This document shows positions 1 to 6,231 of a DNA stretch of 35,638 nt, piece after piece; within the stretch, counting starts at the first letter, position 1, and every line of letters begins with the position of its first letter. The position numbers and the translations under genes were made by a program. Source of the stretch: a virus; IMG/VR virus record IMGVR_UViG_3300046005_000748, positions 1 through 35,638 of that record; one strand, given 5' to 3'. Under the pieces are notes generated by a model. The model did no database searches and was not told the DNA's origin. It was given only the letters and a program-made list of their open reading frames with translations.

Positions 1-105
1 CCTAAGAGTAACTCCTGGAATAACCTTATAGCATTCGATCTACCAAGTTTAGACTTACAAGCAAGTATTATACACAACGTAGATATATTAGAAACTTTAA
101 ATTAA
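1..105 (+). CDS. 3' end of an unknown phage gene (partial)
   Basis: An open frame enters from the left edge in frame 1 and runs 34 codons to TAA at 103-105. The visible C-terminus is hydrophilic to mildly hydrophobic (begins PKSNSWNNLIAF, ends DILETLN) and shows no recognisable motif. The next start codon lies one base after the stop, the compact spacing typical of this genome arm, which supports it being a real gene end. Function unknown. With only 34 residues visible it could be a chance open frame. Confidence 0.5.
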   Translation, partial: PKSNSWNNLIAFDLPSLDLQASIIHNVDILETLN

Positions 106-106
106 A

Positions 107-211
107 ATGCTTATGAGGTTAATAAAATATTTTATAATTGCAATAGGGGTTTTGTTTGGCAAAGCCCTTATGGTTTTGTTAGGAGTAATATTAATATTTA
201 AAAATAAATAA
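107..211 (+). CDS. small single-pass membrane protein (34 aa)
   Basis: ATG at 107 (an alternative in-frame ATG is at 113) opens a 34-codon frame. The product has a short basic start (MLMRLIKY), about 24 almost entirely apolar residues, then a lysine-containing end (IFKNK). That is one predicted transmembrane helix with positive residues at both ends. It starts one base after the preceding stop and ends three bases before the next start, so it behaves as a member of the early operon. Small membrane peptides of this kind in phages can be holin-like or superinfection-exclusion proteins, but nothing here identifies a role. Confidence 0.5.
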   Translation: MLMRLIKYFIIAIGVLFGKALMVLLGVILIFKNK

Positions 212-214
212 GAT

Positions 215-436
215 ATGGAAATAATTAACGGCAGATGGGTGTCTTCAAATAAAGAGCCTATAAGTAACTTCAACTACAATGAGTTTAAGGTATTAAAAGA
301 TTCGCTCTCAACATCTTTTGGTAAAGAAATTACATACGATAAAATAAACTTAATGTCTTACATATTAAGAGATAAAGATTCGGTAAGTAAATTAAATAAG
401 ATAGTTGGAAATAAAGAAATTTTAGATAAATTATAA
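215..436 (+). CDS. hypothetical early protein (73 aa)
   Basis: A 73-residue, lysine- and asparagine-rich soluble protein starting MEIINGRWVSSNKEP. No family is recognised. The N-terminal tripeptide INGRW and alternating polar/apolar pattern suggest a small alpha/beta fold. It is placed three bases after a membrane-peptide gene and three bases before the next gene, so it is likely co-transcribed. No cysteines or histidine clusters that would suggest metal binding are present. Confidence 0.6.
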   Translation: MEIINGRWVSSNKEPISNFNYNEFKVLKDSLSTSFGKEITYDKINLMSYILRDKDSVSKLNKIVGNKEILDKL

Positions 437-439
437 TAT

Positions 440-772
440 ATGACAAACAATAAAAGACCATCAGTACTTCAAGTTGCAGAGATATTAAGAAAATATGATA
501 AGCACAGATTAAATAGAAAGGTTTTCAATCAATTCACAGAGAAAGATTTTAAATCAGTTCAGTATATAATAGATAATGGAGAACCTGATCCATCAGACCT
601 TGTAAATAGAAACATTGAAAAGATATATGTACTTCAAGATAAGAAAGGGAATCCTTTAGAGTTTGAATCAGTAGCAGAGATGTCTGAACACTTTGGTTTT
701 AAAGCCAAGAACTACTGGAAGAAATATATTGCAGATGCTGGATATGAACTTGTAAGGATAGAAGAATGCTAA
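440..772 (+). CDS. hypothetical protein (110 aa), possible DNA-binding C-terminus
   Basis: A 110-residue basic protein beginning MTNNKRPSVLQVAEILRKYD. The C-terminal third (about residues 75-105) reads as a possible helix-turn-helix: SVAEMSEHFGFKAKNYWKKY, where an AEM-type first helix is followed by a turn and a basic/aromatic second helix. That is only suggestive. Its stop overlaps the start of the following HTH gene by seven bases, implying translational coupling. Function unknown; a small regulatory role is an inference from the neighbour. Confidence 0.65.
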   Translation: MTNNKRPSVLQVAEILRKYDKHRLNRKVFNQFTEKDFKSVQYIIDNGEPDPSDLVNRNIEKIYVLQDKKGNPLEFESVAEMSEHFGFKAKNYWKKYIADAGYELVRIEEC

Positions 773-954
773 ACGATATACTTATAGAGTTAATAGAAGA
801 TAGTGGCTTAAATCAAATGGAATTCGCCTTAAAGAGTAGGCAAAGTTACAGTTCAATTAATCATTGGGTAAATTACGAGAGCAATTTAAGTTTTAATAAA
901 CTACAAGAGATATGCGATAACATTAATAAGAAATTAAAAATAGAAGTATTATGA
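766..954 (+). CDS. XRE/Cro-like helix-turn-helix protein (62 aa)
   Basis: The 62-residue product has the layout of a minimal Cro/CI-type DNA-binding domain. A first helix (LNDILIELIEDSGL) leads into NQMEFALKSRQSYSSINHWV, in which Q-x-x-F-A precedes a turn and a recognition helix. It then has the usual trailing helices (SFNKLQEICDNINKKLKIEV). No dimerisation or other domain follows. The gene overlaps the upstream stop by seven bases and its own stop by ATGA with the next gene, so all three are likely translated together. In XRE proteins of this size the role is usually local transcription control. No operator can be assigned from the sequence. Confidence 0.7.
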   Translation: MLNDILIELIEDSGLNQMEFALKSRQSYSSINHWVNYESNLSFNKLQEICDNINKKLKIEVL

Positions 955-1163
955 AACAACAAACAGCAGTAGAGTTTTTAATGGATAAGTTATTTGATGC
1001 ATCATTTGACATAGAAAGACAAATAGAATGGTTTGACCAAGCCAAAGAAATGGAAAAGCAACAGATTATTGATGCTTATCAACAAGGATTTAATAATGCT
1101 TATTTTAGCAATCCTTTAAATCCAGAACAATACTACAACGAAACATTTAAAAAAGATGAATAA
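951..1163 (+). CDS. hypothetical acidic small protein (70 aa)
   Basis: A 70-residue protein (MKQQTAVEFLMDKLFDASFD...) predicted to be mostly helical, rich in Glu, Gln and aromatic residues, with a tail QYYNETFKKDE. Bacteroidota phages often encode similar short proteins of unknown function that begin with a TAVEFL-type segment. It overlaps the HTH gene by ATGA and the next small gene by eight bases. No catalytic motif is visible. Confidence 0.65.
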   Translation: MKQQTAVEFLMDKLFDASFDIERQIEWFDQAKEMEKQQIIDAYQQGFNNAYFSNPLNPEQYYNETFKKDE

Positions 1164-1323
1164 ACCACAAATCATAGCTGAGCTACAAGAGATACTTGAC
1201 TTAGCAGAACAGACAGAGAATGTATATTTATTCCACAAAACAAAAAGGATAATTGATTCACTTAAAGAAACCTTTGGCAGAGAGGAATGGTATTACCAAG
1301 AAATGCAAAAAAGTTTAGAGTAA
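1156..1323 (+). CDS. hypothetical helical protein (55 aa)
   Basis: A 55-codon frame begins at ATG 1156, inside the end of the previous gene, and stops at TAA 1321-1323. The product (MNKPQIIAELQEILDLAEQT...) is strongly helical with heptad-like leucine/isoleucine spacing over residues 6-40 and ends WYYQEMQKSLE. No known family. The overlap with the preceding gene and the promoter immediately downstream mark it as the last gene of the first early cluster. Confidence 0.55.
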   Translation: MNKPQIIAELQEILDLAEQTENVYLFHKTKRIIDSLKETFGREEWYYQEMQKSLE

Positions 1324-1327
1324 TTAC

Positions 1328-1357
1328 TTGTATATTAAAATATTATAGTTATATTTG
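1328..1357 (+). promoter_or_regulatory. Bacteroidota-type promoter of the SSB gene
   Basis: TTG at 1328-1330 is followed after exactly 19 bases by TATATTTG at 1350-1357. This fits the Bacteroidota sigma factor consensus TTG-N19/20-TAnnTTTG. Transcription would begin near 1362 and leave a leader of roughly 55 bases before the ATG at 1417. Confidence 0.7.
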
Positions 1358-1416
1358 CATAAGTTCAATAGCCGACAGGAGCAAAACAAGGTAGGCAAAA
1401 CATAAATTATTTTATT

Positions 1417-1701
1417 ATGGCACAATTGCTAGCAGTTAGTATCGACCTAACAAAGATTGACAAGTCTCAAATCATCGAAGGTAAAAATGGTGGTAAGTAT
1501 GTTAATGTTACATTATCAGTAAATGATGAAGATGACAAATTTGGTAACAATGTTTCCTTATGGCAGTCACAAAGTAAGGAGGATCGTGAGGCTAAGGCAT
1601 CTCGTAACTTCTTAGGAAATGGTAAAAAACTTTGGAGTGATGATTCAAAACCACAAGGTAAAACATCTGCACCAGCTAAAGATGATTTACCTTTTAATTA
1701 A
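1417..1701 (+). CDS. ssb: phage single-stranded DNA-binding protein
   Basis: A 94-residue acidic protein with a compact beta-rich N-terminal part (LAVSIDLTKIDKSQIIEGKN, then KYVNVTLSVND) as in short phage SSB-like OB-fold proteins. It has a Gly/Lys/Ala-rich linker from about residue 68 and an acidic C-terminal tip DDLPFN. Such a tip is the protein-interaction tail known in bacterial SSBs (DDIPF). It is expected to coat single-stranded DNA at phage forks and recruit replication and recombination proteins. It has its own promoter and stands just before an HNH insertion and the ERF annealing protein, so an SSB-ERF-exonuclease recombination set is probably ancestral here. Confidence 0.78.
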   Translation: MAQLLAVSIDLTKIDKSQIIEGKNGGKYVNVTLSVNDEDDKFGNNVSLWQSQSKEDREAKASRNFLGNGKKLWSDDSKPQGKTSAPAKDDLPFN

Positions 1702-1771
1702 GGGTTTATGGTAAACCTGTAAAAACAAAACCATTAAAAACAAAGAAGTTAAAACTTCCATTTTAAATGCT

Positions 1772-1779
1772 TACCTTTG
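1772..1779 (+). promoter_or_regulatory. -7 element of the promoter for the HNH gene at 1807
   Basis: TACCTTTG at 1772-1779 matches TAnnTTTG. No TTG lies at the expected upstream distance (the -33 area near 1748-1752 reads AAGTTA), so this is half of the consensus only. A transcript from here would start near 1785, which rules out a TTG start at 1777 for the HNH gene and supports ATG 1807. Confidence 0.45.
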
Positions 1780-1806
1780 TTATTATTAATTTTAATATTG
1801 CGCAAT

Positions 1807-2319
1807 ATGAATGAAGTTTTAACAAAGGTTTGTTTTAAGTGTAACAAAGAAAAAACACTTGATAATTTTTATAAGCACAAACAAATGAGTTTAGGCGTTG
1901 TAAATAAATGTAAGGAATGCAATAAAAAAGACGTTCAATTAAATTATTCAAAAAGAGCAGAAGATTTTGATTTTATATTAAAAGAAAGGGAGCGCTCAAA
2001 AGAAAAGTATCATAGATTAAATTACAAGGAAAAGCAAAAAGAATGGGATTCTAAAAAAGAATGGAAGAAATTAAGCATTTATAAAGGCTTGAGAAGTAAA
2101 TTTAAAGATATTCCAAAGACACATCACTTGCATCACTGGAACTACAATCATGATTTTTTAGAAGACATAATTGTAATTGAAAAATTTAATCACAGAAGAG
2201 CTCACAACTTTATGGTTTTGGATATTGAGTTAAAAACTTATAGAACTTTAGATGGAGATTTATTAAACACAAAAGAAAAACACATAGATTACCTTAAGCA
2301 AAAAGGTATTAATTTCTAA
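1807..2319 (+). CDS. HNH homing endonuclease with N-terminal zinc finger
   Basis: A 170-residue basic protein. Residues 9-12 (CFKC) and about 38-41 (CKEC) form a four-cysteine zinc ribbon of the kind seen at the front of many phage HNH proteins. Around residues 105-115 comes HHLHHWNYNH, with a distal HRRAH near residue 137, which together resemble a degenerate HNH/beta-beta-alpha-Me active site. A long lysine/glutamate-rich helix links the two. The frame extends upstream to a TTG at 1777, but that lies in the promoter, so ATG 1807 is chosen. It separates ssb from the ERF gene and has its own promoter element and a strong terminator, as expected for an independently expressed selfish endonuclease. 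Confidence 0.72.
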   Translation: MNEVLTKVCFKCNKEKTLDNFYKHKQMSLGVVNKCKECNKKDVQLNYSKRAEDFDFILKERERSKEKYHRLNYKEKQKEWDSKKEWKKLSIYKGLRSKFKDIPKTHHLHHWNYNHDFLEDIIVIEKFNHRRAHNFMVLDIELKTYRTLDGDLLNTKEKHIDYLKQKGINF

Positions 2320-2349
2320 AAAGCTTTTCATTAAAACACACAACTACAC

Positions 2350-2376
2350 AAGGCTATCATATCGGTAGCCTTTTTT
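2350..2376 (+). terminator. rho-independent terminator after the HNH gene
   Basis: AAGGCTA (2350-2356) pairs with TAGCCTT (2366-2372) across a nine-base loop, followed by a run of six T residues (2371-2376). It lies 30 bases after the HNH stop and just before the ERF gene. Confidence 0.8.
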
Positions 2377-2390
2377 AATCTAATTTAATT

Positions 2391-2975
2391 ATGGCAACAA
2401 CAAAAAAAACAGAGACATTACAAGAGAAGTTAAATTACATTCAAACAACTCTTAACGCACCAAAGAATTTATACAACTCGTTTGGTAAATACTCATACAG
2501 AAACCTTGAAGGTATATTAGCTGGTGTAAAACCACTTCTAAAAGAAACTGGGTGTACGTTTACACTTTCAGATACAATGGTTGAAGTAGGCGGTAGGGTG
2601 TATGTAGAGGCAGAGGCTACAATTCATTTTGCAGATGATAGTTTATCAGTAAGAGGTTATGCTAGAGAGGAAGAAAATAAGAAGGGAATGGACTCGTCTC
2701 AGTTAACAGGATCTACTTCTTCATACGCAAGAAAGTATGCCGCTAATGGTTTATTTGCAATTGATGACACAATTGATGCTGATGGATATAACACACACGA
2801 TAAAGAAGTTTCTAAACCTTCTAAAGAAACAAAAACATCACACTCAACTAAGGCTACAATCTCTGACTTATCTAAGGTAAAAGAAATGTTAGCAAAAGAT
2901 AAAGAAGGAACAATTAAGATTCTTAATGATAAGTATGAGTTAACTCCAGCACAACGTAAAGAACTAGGGCTTTAA
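2391..2975 (+). CDS. erf: ERF-family single-strand annealing protein
   Basis: The 194-residue product has the hallmarks of the ERF superfamily of phage annealing proteins. Near residues 25-50 it has FGKYSYRNLEGILAGVKPLL. A beta-rich core follows (GGRVYVEAEATIHF), then GMDSSQLTGSTSSYARKYAA and GLFAIDDTIDADG (about residues 100-130). After this conserved core comes a Ser/Thr/Lys-rich linker and a C-terminal helical piece. ERF proteins form rings that anneal complementary strands in phage recombination and genome circularisation. The partner exonuclease lies immediately downstream. A terminator overlaps the stop codon, so the gene may be its own short transcript, with readthrough feeding the exonuclease. 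Confidence 0.88.
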   Translation: MATTKKTETLQEKLNYIQTTLNAPKNLYNSFGKYSYRNLEGILAGVKPLLKETGCTFTLSDTMVEVGGRVYVEAEATIHFADDSLSVRGYAREEENKKGMDSSQLTGSTSSYARKYAANGLFAIDDTIDADGYNTHDKEVSKPSKETKTSHSTKATISDLSKVKEMLAKDKEGTIKILNDKYELTPAQRKELGL

Positions 2976-2990
2976 TTAGCCTTAGTTTTT
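2964..2990 (+). terminator. hairpin terminator overlapping the erf stop codon
   Basis: CTAGGGCT (2964-2971) pairs with AGCCTTAG (2978-2985) with one G-T wobble and a six-base loop that contains the stop codon. Five T residues (2986-2990) follow. The loop is closed only after translation ends, so leaky termination is plausible. Confidence 0.65.
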
Positions 2991-3005
2991 ATAAATAAAT
3001 ATACT

Positions 3006-3719
3006 ATGGATAAGATAATTTTGATAGACGCAGACAGCTTTGCATACATTGGTTCAAACTGCGAGGAAGTAGAACAAGCATACGACAAGGTAGATACTGC
3101 AATATCAAATATTGTATCTACATCTGGAGCATCACATTACGCAGTACTTATAGAACAACCATATAACAATAACTTCAGGAAGAAGATTGTATCATCATAC
3201 AAGATTGGTCGTAAGGGTAAACCACTACCAAACTTCTACAAGGAGATAAAGGAGTATATAACAAACAACTGGGGTGGCTATGGTCTTGGTGGTTATGAAA
3301 CAGATGATGTAATAATCTCTATGTGGAAGAAATGCAAAGAAGAATATCCTTTCACAGAAGTATTAATTGCTTCAATGGATAAGGATCTTCGTCAATTTCC
3401 TATAACATTATTTGACACCTACTATACAAGATTTGGAGAGGTTACTGAAATAAGTAATGAAGAGGCTAATTATAACTTCTGGAAGCAAGTCATTATGGGT
3501 GATTCTACCGATTCAATAGGTGGGGCTAAGGGCAAAGGACTAAAGAAGGCAGAAAGTGCTTTAAATCAATCTAAAAATCACTTTATAACAACGTGCAGGG
3601 TGTATAGAGAGGTGTATGGAAGTAGATGGCAGAAAAACTTTATTAAGAATTATGTACAGGTTAAATTATTAGATAACCTAAATGTTAAAATTGAATTACA
3701 AAAGGCAAATTATGAGTAA
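3006..3719 (+). CDS. 5'-3' exonuclease (PIN/FEN-like, T7 gp6 type)
   Basis: This 237-residue protein has the acidic metal-binding residues of the PIN-like 5' nuclease family. IDADSF puts Asp at 8 and 10, YETDD puts Glu/Asp at 98-101, MDKDLRQF puts Asp at 125 and 127, and GDSTDSIGG (165-173) is the helix-hairpin-helix-proximal DxxD motif. The basic segment SSYKIGRKGK (63-72) matches the arch/K-R region that contacts the 5' flap. The likely role is degrading 5' ends of host DNA, removing primers and supplying 3' tails to the ERF protein. Its last codons overlap the methyltransferase start (ATGAGTAA), implying coupled translation. Confidence 0.87.
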   Translation: MDKIILIDADSFAYIGSNCEEVEQAYDKVDTAISNIVSTSGASHYAVLIEQPYNNNFRKKIVSSYKIGRKGKPLPNFYKEIKEYITNNWGGYGLGGYETDDVIISMWKKCKEEYPFTEVLIASMDKDLRQFPITLFDTYYTRFGEVTEISNEEANYNFWKQVIMGDSTDSIGGAKGKGLKKAESALNQSKNHFITTCRVYREVYGSRWQKNFIKNYVQVKLLDNLNVKIELQKANYE

Positions 3720-4377
3720 GAAATTAAAACTATTAGAGCTTTTTGCTGGGTCAAGAAGTATAGGTATTGAGGCAGAAAAAAATGGGTTTGAAGTATTTTC
3801 TGTAGATTGGACTCCATACGAAGGTATAAATTTAGTTGCAGACATAGGTAATATAAATACAAACGACATACCGTTTGTTCCAGATGTTGTATGGGCTTCC
3901 CCTGATTGCACCACATATAGTATAGCCGCTGTATCTACTCACAGAAATAAAGATAAATCCCCTAAAAGTGATTATGCAATAAAATGTGACAATGTAAACA
4001 AACACTGGATTAATTTAATAAATGAATGGTTGGTTATTAATCCTAATATAATTTTCTTTATAGAGAATCCAAGAGGAGTGTTAAGACATATGTATTGGAT
4101 GAAGGATTTTAAAAGACATACTGTATGGTATTGTAAATACGGTGATGATAGAGCAAAGCCAACAGATATATGGACAAATTCAAGCGATTGGTCTCCAAGA
4201 GAGGAATGTCATAATTACAAGTATGATAAAGGTGGTAATATAGTAAATAAACATTGTCATCACGAGAGTTCAAGGAGAGGATCTAAAACAGGAACGCAAG
4301 GTAGAAAAGGAAGTTATGATAGGTCTAAAATACCTCAAGAATTATGCGAAGAAATAATAAAAAGTATTAAATTATGA
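3712..4377 (+). CDS. C5-cytosine DNA methyltransferase-like protein
   Basis: A 221-residue class I methyltransferase-type protein. Motif I is LELFAGSRSIGIEAEKNGF (about residues 7-25), followed by VFSVD, the acidic end of strand 2. The catalytic-loop position reads WASPDCTTYSIAA (about 61-73), with Ser-Pro-Asp-Cys where classic C5 enzymes have Pro-Cys. ENPRG (about 119-123) is the ENV-type motif. The C-terminus is rich in Lys, His and Ser. ATG 3712 is preferred over an upstream in-frame ATG at 3682 inside the exonuclease gene, because motif I then sits at the usual distance from the start and the gene overlaps the exonuclease stop. A role in protecting phage DNA from host restriction is likely but inferred. 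Confidence 0.75.
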   Translation: MSKKLKLLELFAGSRSIGIEAEKNGFEVFSVDWTPYEGINLVADIGNINTNDIPFVPDVVWASPDCTTYSIAAVSTHRNKDKSPKSDYAIKCDNVNKHWINLINEWLVINPNIIFFIENPRGVLRHMYWMKDFKRHTVWYCKYGDDRAKPTDIWTNSSDWSPREECHNYKYDKGGNIVNKHCHHESSRRGSKTGTQGRKGSYDRSKIPQELCEEIIKSIKL

Positions 4378-4682
4378 GTAAGAAAAGAAAAGATTACTAC
4401 CCAAGTGAGAGGGATATGGTAAACGTACACGAGGTAATTAATGTAGCGAAGATAGGGTTCAGTGTAGAGAAATGTATTGGTGGTTTTAATGTTGTAAAGT
4501 TTAATGTAGATGATAATGGTGTTGCCTTAAAGAATACCATTACATATAAAAGAATTGATACAACAAGAAAAGATACACCTACAAATAGGGTGATTTACTC
4601 CACACAAAATGAGGCTGAAGAGGAACTATTTAATCTGTATAGACAAACAGCTGATTACTATGGTCTTGCAAAGGTTTCTTAA
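4374..4682 (+). CDS. hypothetical protein (102 aa)
   Basis: A 102-residue protein starting MSKKRKDYYPSERDMVNVHE, with beta-strand-like alternation through the middle (FNVVKFNVDDNG) and an acidic/aromatic C-terminal helix (EAEEELFNLYRQTADYYGL). No family recognised. ATGA overlap with the methyltransferase suggests the two are translated together, so an accessory role in DNA modification is possible but unsupported by any motif. Confidence 0.65.
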   Translation: MSKKRKDYYPSERDMVNVHEVINVAKIGFSVEKCIGGFNVVKFNVDDNGVALKNTITYKRIDTTRKDTPTNRVIYSTQNEAEEELFNLYRQTADYYGLAKVS

Positions 4683-4733
4683 AGTGTTAGTACCACCAAT
4701 AACAATATTATTAACTATAATTTATATAATAAA

Positions 4734-5197
4734 ATGAAGATTTTAGTAGCTTGCGAAGAGAGTCAAGCGGTAACAAAAGAGTTAAGGTTATTGGGTCACG
4801 AAGCGTATAGTTGTGACTTATTACCTACTACTGGGGAAAATCCTGAATGGAATTTGTAAATGCAGATTGTGATAAGATTGCTATTGAAAATCCTATTGGA
4901 ATTATGAGTGGTAAATATAGAAAACCAGATCAAATTATACAGCCTTGGCATTTTGGCGATAAAGCACAGAAAAGTACTTGTTTATGGTTAAAAGGATTGC
5001 CAAAACTAGAACCTACCAATATAGTTGATAAGGGTGAGTTTTTTGAATTTACAAGTAAAAAAGGAGAGAAAAAAAGAATGCCTATGTGGTATTATAAAGC
5101 ACTGCAAGAAGCAAAAACACCCGAACAAAGAAGAACGTTAAGAAGTAAAACATTCAAAGGTATAGCAGTAGCTATGGCTACACAATGGACTAAATAA
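4734..5197 (+). pseudogene. relic of a phage C5-methyltransferase-like gene (internal deletion plus frame break)
   Basis: The first piece (ATG 4734, stop 4857-4859, 41 codons) reads MKILVACEESQAVTKELRLL and then SCDLLPTT, the typical beginning of a widespread phage cytosine-methylase-like family. The second piece (frame from ATG 4847 to 5197, 116 codons) reads ADCDKIAIENPIGIMSG, RKPDQIIQPWHFGDK and WLKGLPKLEPTNIVDKG, the typical second half of the same family. The central block that normally follows GHPEW and carries the D-PPC catalytic loop (several dozen residues) is missing. The halves are in different frames and meet near 4845-4857. Both remaining parts are otherwise well conserved, so the loss looks recent. 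The second half has its own ATG and could still be translated as a truncated protein, but without the catalytic cysteine loop. Confidence 0.8.
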
Positions 5198-5217
5198 TAA
5201 TTAACAAATATAATAAG

Positions 5218-5766
5218 ATGAAAGTAAAAGACTTACCAAAGGTAATTAAGAAGAGAGCAATGGTTTATATTAAGGAAAATTTCCCAAATAAAAAAAATAG
5301 ACCTAAATATTTAGGTTCAGCATTTACTTGGGAAGATACAACAGAAAAGCAAGAGTATTGGTTATTAGTTTATTATGGAAAATTTATTGAAGCTGAAAAC
5401 TTATTGTTAGAAAGACTTAAAGAAGAAAACCCTATTTTGTATAAGTTAAATCAACTAAATGAAGATGCTTGTATGAATGGATTGTCTTCAAAAGCATTAA
5501 ATAGCAACCCATTCTTCTTAGATGAAGCTTTAGATGTTAAGGTTAATGAGCCAGAGGTTGTACCTTACAAAGATGAGTATATGAAAATTGATCCTATAGT
5601 AAATAGTGTCATAGATAAGTTTCTACATAGAAGTCGTGTAGGGATTGAAAAGTATGGCACAACACTTGCTGAAAACAATACAGATGATTTTTATAACCAT
5701 CTACAAGAAGAATTGATGGATGCGATTTTGTATTTGCAGAAGATTAAAGAACTTAAAAACAAATAA
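5218..5766 (+). CDS. MazG-like NTP pyrophosphohydrolase domain protein
   Basis: A 182-residue protein in two parts. Residues about 1-110 are unfamiliar and helix-rich (KVKDLPKVIKKRAMVYIKEN, then TEKQEYWLLVYYGKF). The C-terminal 55 residues read VIDKFLHRSRVGIEKYGTTL and then HLQEELMDAILYLQKIKELK. This E-E-L-x-D-A helix is the metal-binding core of MazG-like all-alpha pyrophosphatases carried by many phages. Such enzymes hydrolyse nucleoside triphosphates, and in phages they are thought to trim nucleotide pools or (p)ppGpp. It follows the methylase relic by 20 bases and precedes a small zinc-ribbon gene by three bases. Confidence 0.72.
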   Translation: MKVKDLPKVIKKRAMVYIKENFPNKKNRPKYLGSAFTWEDTTEKQEYWLLVYYGKFIEAENLLLERLKEENPILYKLNQLNEDACMNGLSSKALNSNPFFLDEALDVKVNEPEVVPYKDEYMKIDPIVNSVIDKFLHRSRVGIEKYGTTLAENNTDDFYNHLQEELMDAILYLQKIKELKNK

Positions 5767-5769
5767 GAT

Positions 5770-5883
5770 ATGGGATTAGTTAGCAATTGTTGTGGTGCTT
5801 ATAGTGATTTTGCAACCGATATAGATTTATGTCCAGAATGTATGGAACATTGTGATTTTGTAGATGATGAAGATGATTGTTAG
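5770..5883 (+). CDS. small zinc-ribbon protein (37 aa)
   Basis: ATG 5770 to TAG 5881-5883. The 37-residue product reads MGLVSNCCGAYSDFATDIDL followed by CPECMEHCDF and an acidic end. CC-GA...CPEC-x-EHC is the recurrent signature of very small phage zinc-binding proteins with four metal ligands. It starts three bases after the MazG-like gene and is the last gene before the RNA unit. Its function is not known; the fold is a knuckle-type zinc ribbon by motif only. Confidence 0.65.
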   Translation: MGLVSNCCGAYSDFATDIDLCPECMEHCDFVDDEDDC

Positions 5884-5909
5884 CCAAATGTATATTTTTA
5901 TAAATACTT

Positions 5910-5942
5910 TTGGCTGTATATAAACAAATTTGTTTATATTTG
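5910..5942 (+). promoter_or_regulatory. promoter of the small-RNA unit
   Basis: TATATTTG (5935-5942) matches the Bacteroidota -7 box. TTG at 5910-5912 is 22 bases upstream, slightly longer than the usual 19-20. The start site would fall at about 5947-5950, almost exactly at the 5' end of the tRNA-like acceptor stem. Confidence 0.65.
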
Positions 5943-5952
5943 CAATTCAAAG

Positions 5953-6105
5953 TCAGATGTGGCGGAATGCTTATAATGTGAGTTAAATCGTTAAGGTGTT
6001 TAATTCCTGTTATAACTTGGTCAGACGCAACCCCGAACTGCTTGTAAAAGTGGGTAATTAGATAATCGTAAGCTAATTATACAGGTTCAAATCCTGTCAT
6101 CTGAC
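5953..6105 (+). tRNA. class II tRNA-like fold (Leu-type D-arm) with a hairpin insertion; identity unresolved
   Basis: TCAGATG (5953-5959) pairs perfectly with CATCTGA (6098-6104). The spacer TG and GCGGAAT follow, as in tRNA-Leu D-arms, and the other D-arm half GGTCAGACGC is found only from about 6018. The T-arm is ACAGG-TTCAAAT-CCTGT (6081-6097). The variable arm is TAATTAG/CTAATTA. Between the two D-arm halves lies a hairpin of about 49 nt (TTATAA/TTATAA outside, GAGTTAAA/TTTAATTC inside). The anticodon arm does not form a standard 5-bp stem with a 7-nt loop: ACCC and GGGT pair, but enclose 18 nt. A CTTGTAAAAG segment could supply a GTA anticodon in an 8-nt loop. At about 153 nt it is far longer than a normal 85-90 nt class II tRNA. 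It may be an interrupted, degenerate or non-canonical tRNA. Confidence 0.45.
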
Positions 6106-6231
6106 CTAAAAAACCATCTATGCGTAAGAATCTTTGGCAAAGCTCTAAAGTAGATTGTTGTAATGGTCGTATCTCTGTAGTGCGTAGTATGGGGAGTATT
6201 CATAATAGCTACAAATTACAATATGCTTGAC

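Noticed and set aside
1702-1718. Small hairpin GGTTTA-TGG-TAAACC after ssb as a terminator
   Set aside because: The stem is only six pairs and no T-run follows, so it is not listed as a terminator, though weak attenuation cannot be excluded.
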